DNA from: Sclerodactyla briareus
Lineage: Eukaryota > Echinodermata > Holothuroidea > Dendrochirotida > Sclerodactylidae
DNA length: 64,000 nt
Direction of reading: 5' to 3'
Assembly (NCBI GenBank): GCA_026419785.1
Contig: JAODTK010000345.1
Location: 62,001-126,000, forward strand
The notes beneath the pieces were generated by a model. The model had not been told where the DNA came from. It saw nothing but the letters and a program-made list of their open reading frames with translations, and ran no database searches. The translations under genes were made by a program, and so were the position numbers. Below are positions 47,832 through 59,954 of this stretch, in pieces (the first letter of the stretch is position 1; every line of letters starts with the position of its first letter).

Positions 47832-50800
47832 ATATAATAATAGTGACATTTGTATAGCGTCTTTTTTCGAAGAGATACAAAGCGCTGTGAAAAACTTAAG
47901 GAAAAAAACAAGACGAAAGAATCGGAAAGAATTATAACAACGTGATAATGAAGTTACACAAATAAATGTCTCTTGAGGTGACGCTTGAAGACGGGTTGTG
48001 GAAGGGGAAGCTGGTCACATCGCTAGGGAGACAATTCCACAGCTTCGCCGCGGATGCGGAAAAAAGTCGACCGCCAACACAGGTGTAGATGCGAGTTTCC
48101 TGAAGAATTTGTCGAAGAGAGAACGAAGGTTTGCGGTTGGTTTGGTTAGAAGGGATCATCTCAGATAGCACTGTGGCGCCTTCCTTGTGTAGTGCTTTGA
48201 ACGTTAATGTGAGAGTTTCGGAGCAGATGCGCTGCGGGGACGCGAAGCCAGTGATCTGCTGTATGGGAGTTGTAGTGTGAAATTTCCGGTTGCTGATAAA
48301 TTATACGGGCCAGCTTGTTCTGAAGGAGTTGAAGACGATGAATGTTGCTCCCCAGAGGTATTGCTGAGAAGAGATTACAGTAGTCCAGACGAGATGTTAT
48401 CTGACCTGACTGCACGGTGACAAGTGTTCAGGTGTCAATATATTACGAATCTGACCCAAGTCGAAGATGGAAGGTTACTAGCCTTGACAGGCTGGTGACG
48501 TGGGGTTCATGAACTTACGAATGTAACTCCAAGATTACGGACGGACAATGAGGGGGGAATCTTCAACCCTTTTCCAGGCAAAGGTTCACGGTTTGTAGGA
48601 AGCGTTTATAATAGGGTGTTGAGGCAATCAAGAATTCCGTTTTTTCCCGGGTTACGTTCAGTTTTATTAGTGTCATCCACGCTCGATTTCTTTGATGCAC
48701 AATCTCACCGATAACACGCACATTCGACCTATCCAGGGGTTTTGGGATCGCGGTAGTAGTTGTATGTCATCATCATAATATGGTATTGTATGCATGTTTG
48801 TGCAGATATTGCCGATCGGGAATGTACATTGTAAAGCATAGCACCAACCATGATTCCTGAGGTGCAGCCCCCCCCCCTCCCTCTAAGTCGACGGTCGGAG
48901 AATTGGACTCATACAGTTCAAGATATTTCGATTAGTTCAAAATAGGATCTGAACCATTTTGAGTGCTTTACCGGTGATTCCAAAAGCATCATGAAAGCGA
49001 TTGGGCATAATGGTGTAATCAAGAGTGTCAAAAGCATCGGAAAGGTCAAGTAGGACGAGGAAGACCGCCTAATTCCTGGTGTATCCCGCTCTTTTATTAT
49101 CTCATTGTGAACATGAAGCATAGCGGTTTTCTGTTCCGTGCTTTGCTCGATATGCTGACTGCATAGGACCTGCGCGTTTGGTTTGTGTCCTCGATGTAGG
49201 ATGTCCAGCTGGGAGCCAACTTCTCTATTAATGAGTTTACCGAGTAACCGCACTTTGGGACTGAGATATTCCCCAGGTTTTTTCTTGTCTCACCCGAGCT
49301 TCTCAGAACTGTAGTAATGCAGCGTCCGAGAGTAGCTGGGAAGTAACAGTGGGGAGACGCATTGACCAAGAGTGACGGGGTGGTCAAATTGGGAAGATGC
49401 TGTTGAGAAGCCAGGTGGGCATAGGATCGAGACTACATGATTGTTGTTTTCGGCTTCACAATCGTCCTAAGAAGATCTTCGACGGATTGTCGGAACTCGC
49501 TGAAACAGGCAGGCGGAGGATTGTTCGTGAGTCATCAGCTGTAGCCCAGGCAACAGGGCATCAATATAATGGCAAATGGATTCGATTTTCTCCCGGAAGA
49601 AATAGACGGAATTTGTTGGCCAGTTCGGATGAAGATTTACCTCAGGAGAGGTCTTACATTACGTTCAAGTTTGATTGAGAGTCTGTGAGTGATATCTCGG
49701 GGTGTACTGGTATTAATAGCATCTCTAACGTATGTTGCTCTGACTTCAGAAAGACCACGTTGGCAGCGGCTTTTAGCATCCCTGTACGTATGAAGTCCGC
49801 GAATCGGATTTGGACTTGCGCCATTTCCGCTCACAGCGTCTGCGTTCGTGTCGCGCGTCATCGATACGGTCATTGTACCATACTGGCGGATTTCGTGCAG
49901 TTTGATTTACTGACAATCGGTGCATGCGCGTTGAGAACGGTGGAACGATGTCCATCAAAATCCGAACACATATGTTTGTATTAGCCGCAAACGTCAATTA
50001 GTCAGTGTGAATGACCAGTCTTGCAATTTGTCAATGGTTGAGATTTCGATATGATCGGCGGTGGAATGTTTACTGTGGCTCTCTTGGTTTTGGTACATGA
50101 ATTTTACAATGGATTATCGCGTGATCTGACATTAGGTTCGAACCTAATGTAAATGGTGAATAGATTTGTCAGTTGGTCTAGTGAATGACCACGTCCAGAG
50201 TATGACCACGCACTGCGTTGGTCCAGTGAACCCATGGGGTGAACCCAGTCGATTCAGTATGTTTTGAAGGATGACACATCGGGTTTTGTAGGACAGTCTA
50301 GTGATGTTAAAATCACCCCACCAGAAGTTACCTTCCCGGGCAGAACATCTATCGAGTCAACGAATGAGTCAACTCCGAAAGGAAACCTTGTAGTCGTAAG
50401 CTGATGGCGTGCAGATGGGGGTGGCGGTTAATGATGTAATTGACGCAACGAGTTCTCTCGAGATGATACATACTCAAATATTGTGGTCAAGGATGGTTTT
50501 CCATGATCCGAGTTAGGTTAAGGCATGTTTTGTTCACAACCCCAATACCACCTCCCAGTCGTAACCACACCTCAAACATTGATTGAGGAGTATCCAGGTT
50601 GGCGTCACTTCACCAATTAACGGTGAATCATCAGTTTCATGCAGCCACTCTTGCAGTGAGAACAATTACATCAATTGCATTCGATTTATGAATCACATAG
50701 AGGGAGGGTTTGTTCCGCACTGAACGGCATTCCATAAAGAAGTAAGAACCATTAGTCAATGTCGCTACCACCACAGCCATTGTTCAGAGGACACATCATT

Positions 50801-51250
50801 TGTGAATGGTAATTCAGATGTTTACGTGTTTCAGAAGCCCCCTCCGCTTACCCTGTGAGTTTTTACCTCTTGTGTTGATTCCAAGTGAACAGAGGTCATT
50901 CCAAATTTCAGGTAGAAGGCGGGCAATACATTTGAGTTAAGGTTGATCATTTCGTCCCGTTTGTATGAAACCCGCGCAATCATCGTACATGACTGACCAG
51001 GATTCGGGTGTATCTCCAGCAGATAGCAGAAGTGGATCGGCGCAATAAGGTCCAGTTTGGCCATCGACGTGGGTAGGGTTTTCAACAAGTCATCCACTCC
51101 GGCTATGCAGAAGGCATGAAAGCCGCGTAATACCCCGGCCCGGATTAGGTATCCACAAATAGTTGAAGTGTGACAACGGTACAGACTTATGGTAACTCCA
51201 CACGTGGGTTCCGCCGTGGAACGCATTAAAAAAAAAAAAAAAAAAAACAA
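47832..51250 (-). pseudogene. CR1/L2-like LINE, broken
   Basis: On the minus strand the pieces of a non-LTR retrotransposon ORF2 follow in order. (i) N-terminus near 51000 with LLEIHPNPGQ, a degenerate 2A-like/NPG motif known from CR1-type LINEs. (ii) Endonuclease region 50.1-50.8 kb (MECRSVRNK at its start). (iii) 49.7-50.0 kb with PVWYNDRI.DARHERRRCER. (iv) Reverse transcriptase 48.9-49.4 kb (VNSLIEKL, TAMLHVHNEI, and a LLDLS-AFDT-like stretch). (v) C-terminus 47.93-48.4 kb (SRLDYCN, RLQLLQNKLARI, GGRLFSASAAKLWNCLP). The 3' end is 'aaagcgctttgtat...gctatacaaatgtca' and an AT-rich tail. Many frameshifts and stops; at 3.4 kb it is 5'-incomplete or shortened. It sits in the kinase SH2 intron, in the same orientation as the gene. 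Confidence 0.85.
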
Positions 51251-51479
51251 AAAAAATACACCGATCCATTTGTGCTACACGTTAGCGAAAGGACAACAAA
51301 AGGGTCTCCACAATTATATATCATGTAACACCCAGTTTGAAGTTTTTTGAACGTTCGGCTATTGTGTAAGGCTGCTGTTGTCATATTTAGAGAAATCTCC
51401 GAGTTTTTTGCGAGAAAGATTGCAAAAAGATTAGCACAAAATAGATCGAATGTAATACAACGCAACATTCACAACAGTC

Positions 51480-51740
51480 CACGATGATGACGCAATGAGA
51501 TTACAATAAATGGAGTGATTGAGCGAGAATGATTAGAGGAACTGACGGCGCCGTGAGGCCGCGCTCTTTCGCCACGTGACAATTGAGACTATATAAGTGA
51601 TAGGAGGGGAATTTCCACTGTCAACTCAGCTGCTCAATCATTGTGGTCAACCAGTTCCTCTACATTTTGTCAACAGTATGCCCATGAAGTTGCTATGAAT
51701 AAGACAATAAATGAATCTATGAATTCTCTGTCTGTTACAG
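51480..51740 (+). mobile_element. Possible solo LTR fossil
   Basis: A TATA box (ACTATATAAG at about 51586) is followed about 125 bp later by AATAAATG, the promoter/poly(A) layout of a long terminal repeat. Flanks GATGA near 51484 and GATGG after 51738 would give a 4/5 match to a 5-bp duplication. No internal retroelement part is adjacent. It may instead be an unrelated promoter-like sequence. Confidence 0.3.
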
Positions 51741-52039
51741 ATGGAAATACTAGTTAATGAAGGGATTGAATACCATACCTGGGGGGTTGAAAGTTGAAAT
51801 GAGTAAAAATTCAAATAGATTTAGTTCTGTAATTGATTGCGAGGCTGAGCTAGACTATACCATCTTAAATGGTAGCTGAGAGGGTACTAATATAATCCAA
51901 GTATGCATGGGGTTTTGTAGGGGCATTTTACTCATTTCACATACTTCTCACAATAGGATTCGAATACTTGAATGGCCCTTGATAACAACAGTTTTGATGA
52001 AATATTCCCATCATAACTGAGCACCTTGTCTTGAACATC

Positions 52040-52700
52040 ATCCATATCACATACCGTCTTTAGAGGCTGTTGCCGGAAATGTTATTATTTGGCATTATTT
52101 GGTCCATTAGTGACCTGAATGACCTTTTATGACATTCGGTTTTTTTTTGAAAAATTTTACCCTTGATAAGATGCTGCATGTTCCCCCAAATTCCGTCATA
52201 TCACACACAGTCACGAGAGTCTGTTGCAGGAAATGTATTTCTTGGGCAGTTCTTGGTCCATGGTGACCTTAAATGACCTTTGATGACATGACGGTTTTTA
52301 TGAAACTGCCTTGTCCTCGCTGTGATGCCCAAGCCCCAAAGCTTATGTAATCAGAATACACACGCCCTATGCTATCGCCTCAAAGGGTAATTACATCGCC
52401 CTCTGGCCCCCTTGTAACTTTTAAGACCAGGTGTCAGATCGAAGCGGGAGTGGGTTTCGTCTATTAATCACACAGAGCTCTATCACATATCCAAAATTGA
52501 CGGTTTTTATTTCTTTGGCCTGTAACTCCTAAATAAGCCCAATTTTTAAAACTTGACCTTTGAACCTTTTGTGACCTTGTCGGTAGATGTTGTTGATCCA
52601 GTGAACTACCCAAAATTAACGCATGAACACGTCTCTTAACGAGCACCCTAACTGCACTCATTTCCAATTGTTACTGCCATTTACAACTTTCGAATAATTG
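52040..52700 (+). repeat. Short tandem pair and TGACCTTTGACC-rich repeat
   Basis: Two units about 145 bp apart (near 52062 and 52206) share 'gctgttgc.ggaaatgt.tt.ttggca', 'ttggtccat.agtgacct' and 'aatgacctttgatgaca'. The sequence then continues into the hairpin-ended repeat. Confidence 0.55.
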
Positions 52701-53372
52701 CCTAATTACTTGCAAATTATGTCACATGTCAATGCCGTAATTGAACTTTACACTGTTGTTAAATCAGGATCAAAGGTGTAACCATCTCCACCAAGTTTCA
52801 TGAGGATTCAACCCACTTTAAAATATGCATAAATTATGCAAATGGATAGGTAAATGCGAATTAGTAACATGATGGACCTTTGGTAACCTCGGTCACTACT
52901 GTAAAATGCATTGGGACTAATAGATGGAAACATCTCCACCGAGTTTCGTCAAAATCCAACGAACTCAAAAATCCGCAGGTTAGTTATGCAAATTAGACTA
53001 ACTTTTAATTAGCATATATCACATGCCAGGAATCTAATCATTCCGTGTACCTCATACTTGTTATATACTCCGAACGGCATCACCAATGGCATCAACCGAT
53101 CAGAGATATCTTGTACACAAGCTCCCGGGCCAAATTTCATTAAATATGCAAATTATGCATGAGTATGGGTCTTTCGGGACGAAAGTGGATGCCCCTCGGC
53201 AACTCGCACCGCCACGCGCCACACAAAGGGCCCAGCATATTCCTTTTCACAGTTCAGGAATATCGAACCGCACATACGGACAGACGGACAGACAGACAGA
53301 GGACGGACAGACACACACACAACAAAGTGACTACTATGTCTCCTCCTTAACAACAGTTCAGGTGATACAAAA
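52700..53372 (+). repeat. Hairpin-ended repeat, sub-family 2, copy 2
   Basis: Collinear with 19995-20440 over its last 440 bp, including 'gtatatcac', 'gttatatactccgaacggca', the 'cagacggacagacagacaga' tract and the terminal CTCCTTAACAACAGTTCAGG hairpin. The upstream part shows an additional 'ccaccaagtttcatgaggatt' block. Confidence 0.65.
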
Positions 53373-53639
53373 TGACAATGGGGAGGAAGAAACCCCCTCA
53401 CATGGACCCCCATCCCCATCCCCTCCTCGTCACATCTGGGCGCTGCTTGTTTCCCCCCCCCCCCGGCGATGGGTGGTCCATCAAGAACATCCCCTTCCCC
53501 CCCCCTCACCGCTGGAAGCTGGAAAAATATTTTTCTGAAAATTATTCCGATCATACACAATTTCAGAACAAGAAATGCCAATTAAAGATCGTGCCAAAGC
53601 AGATAAAAACGTTCGGGTATGATCAATCGTCCTGGCCTC

Positions 53640-53818
53640 TTTAGTCGTCTTGGGGGGGGGGTGCCAGAAAACAAATTTCTTGACGATTCGCTGGGGGGGG
53701 GGCCAACCTAAGGTGCACTCCGCTCGTAGTACAATACGCGGTACTCAGTGGCCCCACGACAAGGTGGAATGGTACCCCAGTTGGGAAAAGGTTGGGGAAC
53801 CCTGGCCTAAACCTAATG
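53640..53818 (-). mobile_element. hAT-type terminus, opposite orientation
   Basis: Ends GGTTGGGGAACCCTGG, the inverse of CAGGGTTCCCCAACC. Its inner part ('ggtactcagtggccccacgac...ggaatggtacc') resembles a 'location-independent' hAT sub-terminal region. No left partner was found; 46977 is the same type of end but about 6.7 kb away and on the other side of the LINE. Confidence 0.45.
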
Positions 53819-54662
53819 GGAAGTACCAGACATAGCTGATAAGAGGCAATGAGAACTAGAGAACGAAAAACAGAACAAAAGAAAGGTTGTCTAACAAAGC
53901 AAGAAAATACGCTGAACTTTTTTGAAGAATATTGAAATTTTTAGAATGAAAATTTTTTATGTACAACGAATGATTTTACAAATCATTGAAAGCAAATAAC
54001 GATATAAGAGAATGAGCTGATAAATGATCCGGGGCAAATTGAAGTTGACTTAATAGAAGGCAAAAATGTACCAAACAAAGTCGACGAGTTGAACAAGAAT
54101 TTGAGCAGGATTGAGAGGAGAATTGAGATTACTATTAAAAGCTCAATCAGAAACACGCCATACATAAGTAAAATCACAACTGCCTAAGACTACATGTAGC
54201 CCCAATTAATTAGAACTAAGTTTGTAAGAAGTAATTAATTCGTATTGCAATATTTATTTTTTGCTAGTGAATACGAAATGGGTGATTTAGTGATTTTCAT
54301 TTATTAGGTTCAGCAATTCAGTGAGTTTTGTCGGCATTTATCACCAGTAGAGCCTAGAGGGGGGAATAGCGGACAAGGACAAGGAAAATTGCTATTTCAC
54401 CGTGACATTAGGACTTAGTACAAGGTTACAGTATGCAGTACAGCGATCTCAGCGAGTATGATATATCAATACAACATTGATTTTGAAAAAACCATGACCA
54501 CACTGCAGGTGATGAATATAGCTACCTGTACAGTGATGCAGACTACCAGAATGAATGCTATCTAGCTGACAGATACAGCTACTACCAGCATTAACTTTCT
54601 AAGTGGGTTAAGCCAGCCACATGCTGCACATGACAAAATTGCACAGGAAAAATACTAATAAC

Positions 54663-54783
54663 TTGATAGTGAAAAATTCCATGCCTGCTCTCGCTCTTCG
54701 GATAGGTAGGAGCCAGCCTCGTTGTGAGGAAGGTGCAACTCTTTTCGGCATCTACTCTCTTGATGCTACCGAAGAAGAACCAT
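54663..54783 (-). CDS. Src-family kinase, first SH2 exon
   Basis: On the minus strand after acceptor CATCTCTCCCCCAG, the exon reads WFFFGSIKRVDAEK, matching the SFK SH2 start (WFFGxIxRxDAEKxLL, which includes alphaA). Words in shifted frames follow in order: LHLPHNEAGSYL, then SESRHG, then NFSLS, matching ...NxxGSFLIRESESxxGxFSLSV. The FLIRES phosphotyrosine-binding arginine falls in the disturbed stretch (YLS-EER in one frame, LIRES-like in another), so its state is unclear. Two or more one-base frame changes. The 121-bp length and position before the 42277-42429 exon fit. Confidence 0.82.
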
Positions 54784-54799
54784 CTGGGGGAGAGATGAG

Positions 54800-55750
54800 A
54801 GGAGGACATTGAAAACAAAGGCACCAATGGTGCTGTAGCTTCAAAACCGACACAAATGGACCAAGACAAATGTACAATATATTGTGTTTTCAAAATGTTA
54901 AAGATCATGAGGCAAGAAGGCAGTTTCAAACAATAACTTGTGACCTGTAACAACTTCTAACGTTAATCTCCTATTACATGCTGTGGCTAAGATTGTCTCC
55001 AGTAGCAGTCAATAAACATTCCACATGATGGGCCCAGGGCCCAACACTGGGCTTTGATTCCTAAATCCATGGGGCACCTGAGGCTGATGAAGGTACGGCT
55101 ATTAGACATCATTATGACTGAACATCAGCACGTTGCCAACAGATTTTGCAGGGGGGACAATTTGGGTTCACATAGCGCCCAAAAATTTCTAGCACACCCC
55201 TGATAGGACCATTAATGTATATACTTTGACAAAATTCAATTGAAGTTGTGAGGAAAGAGATGCATTCAACAAGTACCATAAGTGGGGACTCGGACCAAAA
55301 TTCCCACTGAGCAACGCTGAAGGCTATAATTTGCAAACAACTTGCATTAAGGCCCTAGAAAAAGCACCCCCTCCCCTTAGGACCCCCGCAAGACTTTTTC
55401 ATCAACTTCAGCCCCCCACTCAGATAACATTCCTACGGCCACTGAGGACCTAGCTAAATGACAGTCTTCGCCGCAGTGTTGGCACTAGGATTCACAATAT
55501 TGTGGGGGATGATCGGCGTGTGTTCCTCCTCCTCCCAATTATTTTGGGGGAAGTTGGTTTCAAGAGGGTGATCTTAAATGGATCTTCAACATCAGCTGAA
55601 ATCAGAAAGGCCAACCTTTTGCCGACAGAGATTTTGTATGTAGTTTTCACTGGTGGAGTGTGGGACAGTTCCTCTCTGGTTCTGGAAAGCCTGGAATGTT
55701 CACCTTTCAAGAACTTTATGTCGTTATGGCTTTTCAATTAATTATTGTAC
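54800..55750. other. Kinase intron; one transposon end
   Basis: At about 55434-55446 CCTACGGCCACTG is the inverse of a CAGTGGC-GTAGG-type end, preceded by C-rich sequence; no partner was found. A minus-strand ORF 55492-55737 is open (81 aa) but matches no domain I know; it has a GEH word but lacks the tryptophans of SH3, so I do not call it a kinase exon. Confidence 0.35.
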
Positions 55751-55754
55751 CTGT

Positions 55755-56095
55755 GATTTTTCAACAATATGGTTTCCTGTAAACTCCCCATAAAAGCTAC
55801 ATACACCAAATTTCACCTTGATCAGACCAACCATTCTGAACTTATCGTTTTCACAGGTTTTCAGACTTTGACTACTGTGCCTCACTGCCCGCTGACCTGA
55901 CCCAAAAACAGAGGTTTCATGGACTCACATGGGGAACATGTTTCACATGACTTGTATATGAGCCTCATCACTGATCCAGGTGGGTTCGGTTTATCGTGGT
56001 TCACAAGCTGGGCGTCACACACATACATACTGTCATGACTGCATAGCTCTTCTACTTCGTCAAGGAATCAAAAAGGTAGGGGACATATAGAGTAC
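55755..56095 (+). repeat. Isolated copy of the ~315-bp repeat
   Basis: It follows the array unit in order: 'ggtttcctgtaaactcccca', 'gatcagaccaaccattctga', 'ttttcagactttgac', 'ggggaacatg', then the terminal (CA)n and 'gtcaaggaatcaaaaa'. It therefore represents one unit plus the family's 3' end. Confidence 0.75.
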
Positions 56096-56385
56096 AATAA
56101 AGTACATGAGTTCTGTAGATCCTACAGATGTTCCTATACCTCATTTTTGCCATTATGTATTATTCTGGCATAAAATTAAAGGTTGGCATATAGGTTTTCT
56201 TGAAATAAGCTGTTTTCAAAATCACTTCGGTTTCATTCCTCGGACAATTTGGGATTTTTGGTATTTGAGGGGGCGCAAAAATACATAAACAACAAGGGGA
56301 TAGAACCCCTGATTTATTACGTTGTTTCCAGAAAGGATTCTTTTTGCACTAGTATAGACATGAAACTGCTACCAAATGTGGAGTT

Positions 56386-57200
56386 ATGATATTATATCCC
56401 GCACACTGTAAGTGTTCGGGGATATATGGTTTTGGGCGTGTGGCCCGCCGTCTCCGCCGCCGCCGCCGCGGAAACTTTAGGTTAGCGCTTCTAATCTTAA
56501 CCACTTATCCGATTGAACCAAAAATTGGTACACATGTCCGTCTGAGTAAAATCTCGGAAGTTCGAAAAAAAGGGCTATATCGTAAATTTGTTGCCCTCTA
56601 TTTGCAGGTTTTTCGCCAAAATTTTCAAGTTTGTGCCGATCTACACGAAACGTGGTGGTTGTTGGTATTTGGAGCCGAAAAAACATGGACAAGTCAAGGT
56701 CATCCGAGGCTAAGTTTGCATTTTTTTGGCTCAGTATAGCCTAATTATCGCAGGATGTGGATATTCAAACTTCATTGGATTTTCAGGAAAACTTGGCTGA
56801 CTAGGGCCAACTATCCGTGCCGATGAATTTCCTAATGGGCCCGAGGGTCACTGGATGTCATCTGCAGACTAATTTGCCATGAAATTTGGCCCAATTAGCG
56901 ATGAGGTTAAATTTAAAAACTTCGTTGGATTCTCACGGAAATTGGTGAGTAGGACCTTCTAACAGTCCGATAAATTTATTCAATGCATTGAAATCACTGA
57001 AGGTCATTAGGTGTGATTCTAATTACCTATTTCGTTAGAATATTAGAATATTAAGGCAAATTATTTTCTCAATTTTAGGGATTTTGAGAAACTTGGTGAA
57101 TAGGAGCCTACTTCCAGTCCTGATAAAGTTATTCAATAGTATCAAGATCATTGAGGGTAATTTTGTGGGACTAATTTGCAATTAAGTAGTCCTGATCAGT
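56386..57200 (+). repeat. Unclassified repeat with CGCC tract
   Basis: It contains (CCG)n at 56446-56470 after 'ggatatatggttttgggcgtg', and then 'tgatcattgaaggtcatt' type words leading into the 600-bp array. It is probably a dispersed repeat; single copy in this window. Confidence 0.4.
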
Positions 57201-58890
57201 CAAAATGATGAGTTTAATACTTTTTCGCAATAAAAAACACTTTGGACATGGTCATGGAATGCAATATGCTTCTAGGAGTGGAGCCTCACATGGAGTGTAA
57301 CAATTTTATAAAAACCGCCACGTCATTTAGGTCATTAAAGGTCACTTAGGGTCAAAAAATGATTTTAGTACTATTTCAGCAATAGCCTGGGGTGTGGCTC
57401 AGAATGCAAAATGCTACTAGGGAGTGGATGTATCACAGTGAGAGTAAAAAATTCTCATAAAAACTGTCATATCATGAAAGTGCATTCGGGGTCACCTTAG
57501 GGGTCCAAAAACTGTTTTTTGGCATATAATCGGAGAAGAATTGAAGATTTGCGGAAGGCTGGATGGTTCACCATTGGATATTAATTGTTGACCCTCCATG
57601 TGTGTGACCTTCTGACCTGAATGTGACGCCTCTGTCGGGTGGTCAGTGGGTTAAAGGTCGAAAATCTTGAATAAATGTGCTTATTTTATTTAAGGAGTTA
57701 CGGCAAAAAAGTAGAAAGAAACTGGTTATTTTGGGATATTTGTGTAGAGCCTTGGGTGCTTTATGGAGGGGAGGAGGAAAACACTCCCGCTTCCATCGGA
57801 CACTTACTTTGGTGTTACAAGGGGTCAAAGTTCAATTTAACACCTTTTCGCAATAACATGGACAGTCATTGAATGCATGACAATATGCTTCTAGGAGTGG
57901 ATGCATCACATGGAGTGTAACAATTTTTATAAGAGCCGCCATGTCATTGAAGGTCATTAAGGTCACTTTAGTGGGCAAAAAACGATTTTAGTACTTTTTG
58001 GCAATAGCATGGGGCTTTTGTGTTTATAAGAATGCAAAAAGCTCCTAGGAGTGGATTGTATCACATGGAGAGTAACAATTATCATTAAAACTGTCATATC
58101 ATGAAAGGTCATTCGAAGTCACTTAGGGTCAAAAAACTGTTTTTGGCTATAATCTGGAGAATTGAATATCTGCGAGGTCTGGATGGTTCACCATGTTGAT
58201 ATAATGTTGACATGCATGTGTGTGACCTCGGACCTGAATTTGACCTATGTCGGGTGTTGGTCATGTGGGTGAAGGTCTGGAAGGCTTGAATAATGTTCTT
58301 AGTTAAGGAGTTACGAGCAACAAAAAAATAGAAATGGTTATTTTTGGATATGTGATGAAGCTTTGTGTGCTTTATGGAGAGAAAACAACTCCCGCCTTCG
58401 ATCGGACACTAACTTTGGTAGTTAAATGGTCAAACGTTCAATTTGATACCTCTTTCGCCAATAAACATTGGACATGTTCATTGGAATGAAATAGCCTTCT
58501 AGGAGTGGATGCACACATGGGTGTAACAATTTTCATAAAACCGCCAACATGTCAGTGGAGGTGCATTAAAGGCACTCCGGGGTCAAAAAACTGATTTTAG
58601 TACTTTTCGGCAGTAGCACACTGCGGTGTGTGCATTCCGAATGCAAAAATGCTCTAGGAGTGGATGTATCACATGGGAGTAACCAATTTTTTCATAAAAA
58701 CTGTCATAGCATTAAGGTCATTCGCGTCCATTAGGGTCAAAAACTGTTTCTTGTATAATCGGAGAATGATATATGCGAAGGCTGGATGGTCTCACCATGG
58801 TGAATAATTGTGGACCTGCATTGTGTGTGGACCTCTGACCTGAATTGACCTCTGTCCGGTGGCCATGTGTTTAAAGTCGAATCTGGAATT
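57200..58890 (+). repeat. ~605-620-bp tandem array, 2.8 units, each made of two related halves
   Basis: 'cttctaggagtgga' recurs at about 57270, 57890 and 58496. Each unit contains two diverged versions of one module: 'aatgcaatatgcttctagg...gtgtaacaattttataaaaaccgcc' and 'aatgcaaaatgctactagg...gagtaacaattctcataaaaactgtc', each followed by 'aaggtcacttagggtc.aaaaa'. The remainder includes 'ggctggatggttcaccat' and 'gacctctgacctgaatttgacctctgtcgggt'. Confidence 0.85.
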
Positions 58891-59243
58891 GAAGGCTTAT
58901 TTAAGGACGCACCTTGTCCGGGGGCTGTAGGGGTGCCTCAGACAATTAACAAGTGCATTGATGTGGAATGACCTTACCATTTACGTTGTCGCTTCACAAG
59001 TCTATAATGTTTCTTTCCACGAATATTGTCAGTTTTCATGTTCACCAAAGTTCTGGAATAAGAGATGCGGGGATGGGGGAATATACGTCTGGCGGTTTTA
59101 CCCGCCCAACATTTTTAGTTTAAAAGGCTATTTTGTGCTATCAGGAAATTGACATTGAACTGAGACGGACAGTGTGGGTTTTAAAGTCTCGAAGCCACTA
59201 TGTAGCCCAAAACAATTGCTTCCAGAAAACAGCTCACAAAAAT

Positions 59244-59954
59244 CAGGTGGCGCCAGCGGGGGAGGGCAGGGGGGGGCCATTGCCCCCCACTTTTGTCGGG
59301 GAAGCACCCTGGCCCCCCCGTCGGGGAATTTTTCCCATCTCGTCGGGGAGCCGAGTGGGTACGCTAAAATGTACAACCCCCCGACGAGGGCATTTTGCCC
59401 CGACAGTATATATTTCCAAACTTATTCATAGTGAAAATTCCTAAATTGGAGCTGAAAATTTTTCTATAGTATGCCAAGTAGTCCTCGCTCGAGTTGAGAT
59501 CAGCCGTAATCATCTTCTACAGGACTAGACAATAGTGGAATATATGGATAGGAGAAACAAGCCTGGATATCTTAGAAATGTCCCTGCAAGAGATTGAGGT
59601 TACAATCCGTTTGGGGAGGATGCTCGTTCGCCGTCTATCATGTTTTGCCTCTGTGTAGTGGTGTGCTTTCACGACGCAGGACCCAGAGGTATTTTCCTGT
59701 GCAGTTATGGGGAATACCTGACCCTATTCTAATAAATAAGGGCGTCTGATTGAGTGGGAGGAAGCTATTGAAAGTAAACATTGACTCTCCACAGTGTATG
59801 TCATTTTTCGTTTTTTTTTCTTCAAGAAAAATGTTACAAAAGTGAAAACATCAAAATTCAGGTTTTGACTTAGGCGGTAGGATGAGCATCGTTGGGACTG
59901 GCCCCCCCGTCGGGAAACTCGGGCCCCCGTCGGGGAAATCATGGCGCCACCACG
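59244..59954. mobile_element. hAT-type element, copy 2 (inverse to 43371-44125)
   Basis: The ends are CAGGTGGCGCCAGCGGGG and CATGGCGCCACCACG. The flanks ACAAAAAT and CAAAAAAT are 7/8 alike. Its 711 bp match copy 1 in reverse across nearly the whole length ('ccccgacgagggcattttgc', 'atatttccaaactt', 'tggtgtgctttcacgacgca'). No ORF. It is in the kinase intron between the SH3 and SH2 exons. Confidence 0.88.

Noticed and set aside
46977-53818. One large hAT element from 46977 to 53818
   Set aside because: The two ends are of similar type, but the inner sub-terminal parts do not match and the flanks give no 8-bp duplication; they are treated as separate ends.
55492-55741. Second SH3 exon of the kinase
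   Set aside because: A KGEH word is suggestive, but the paired tryptophans and the GYIPSNYV strand are missing, and the opposite strand is equally open.
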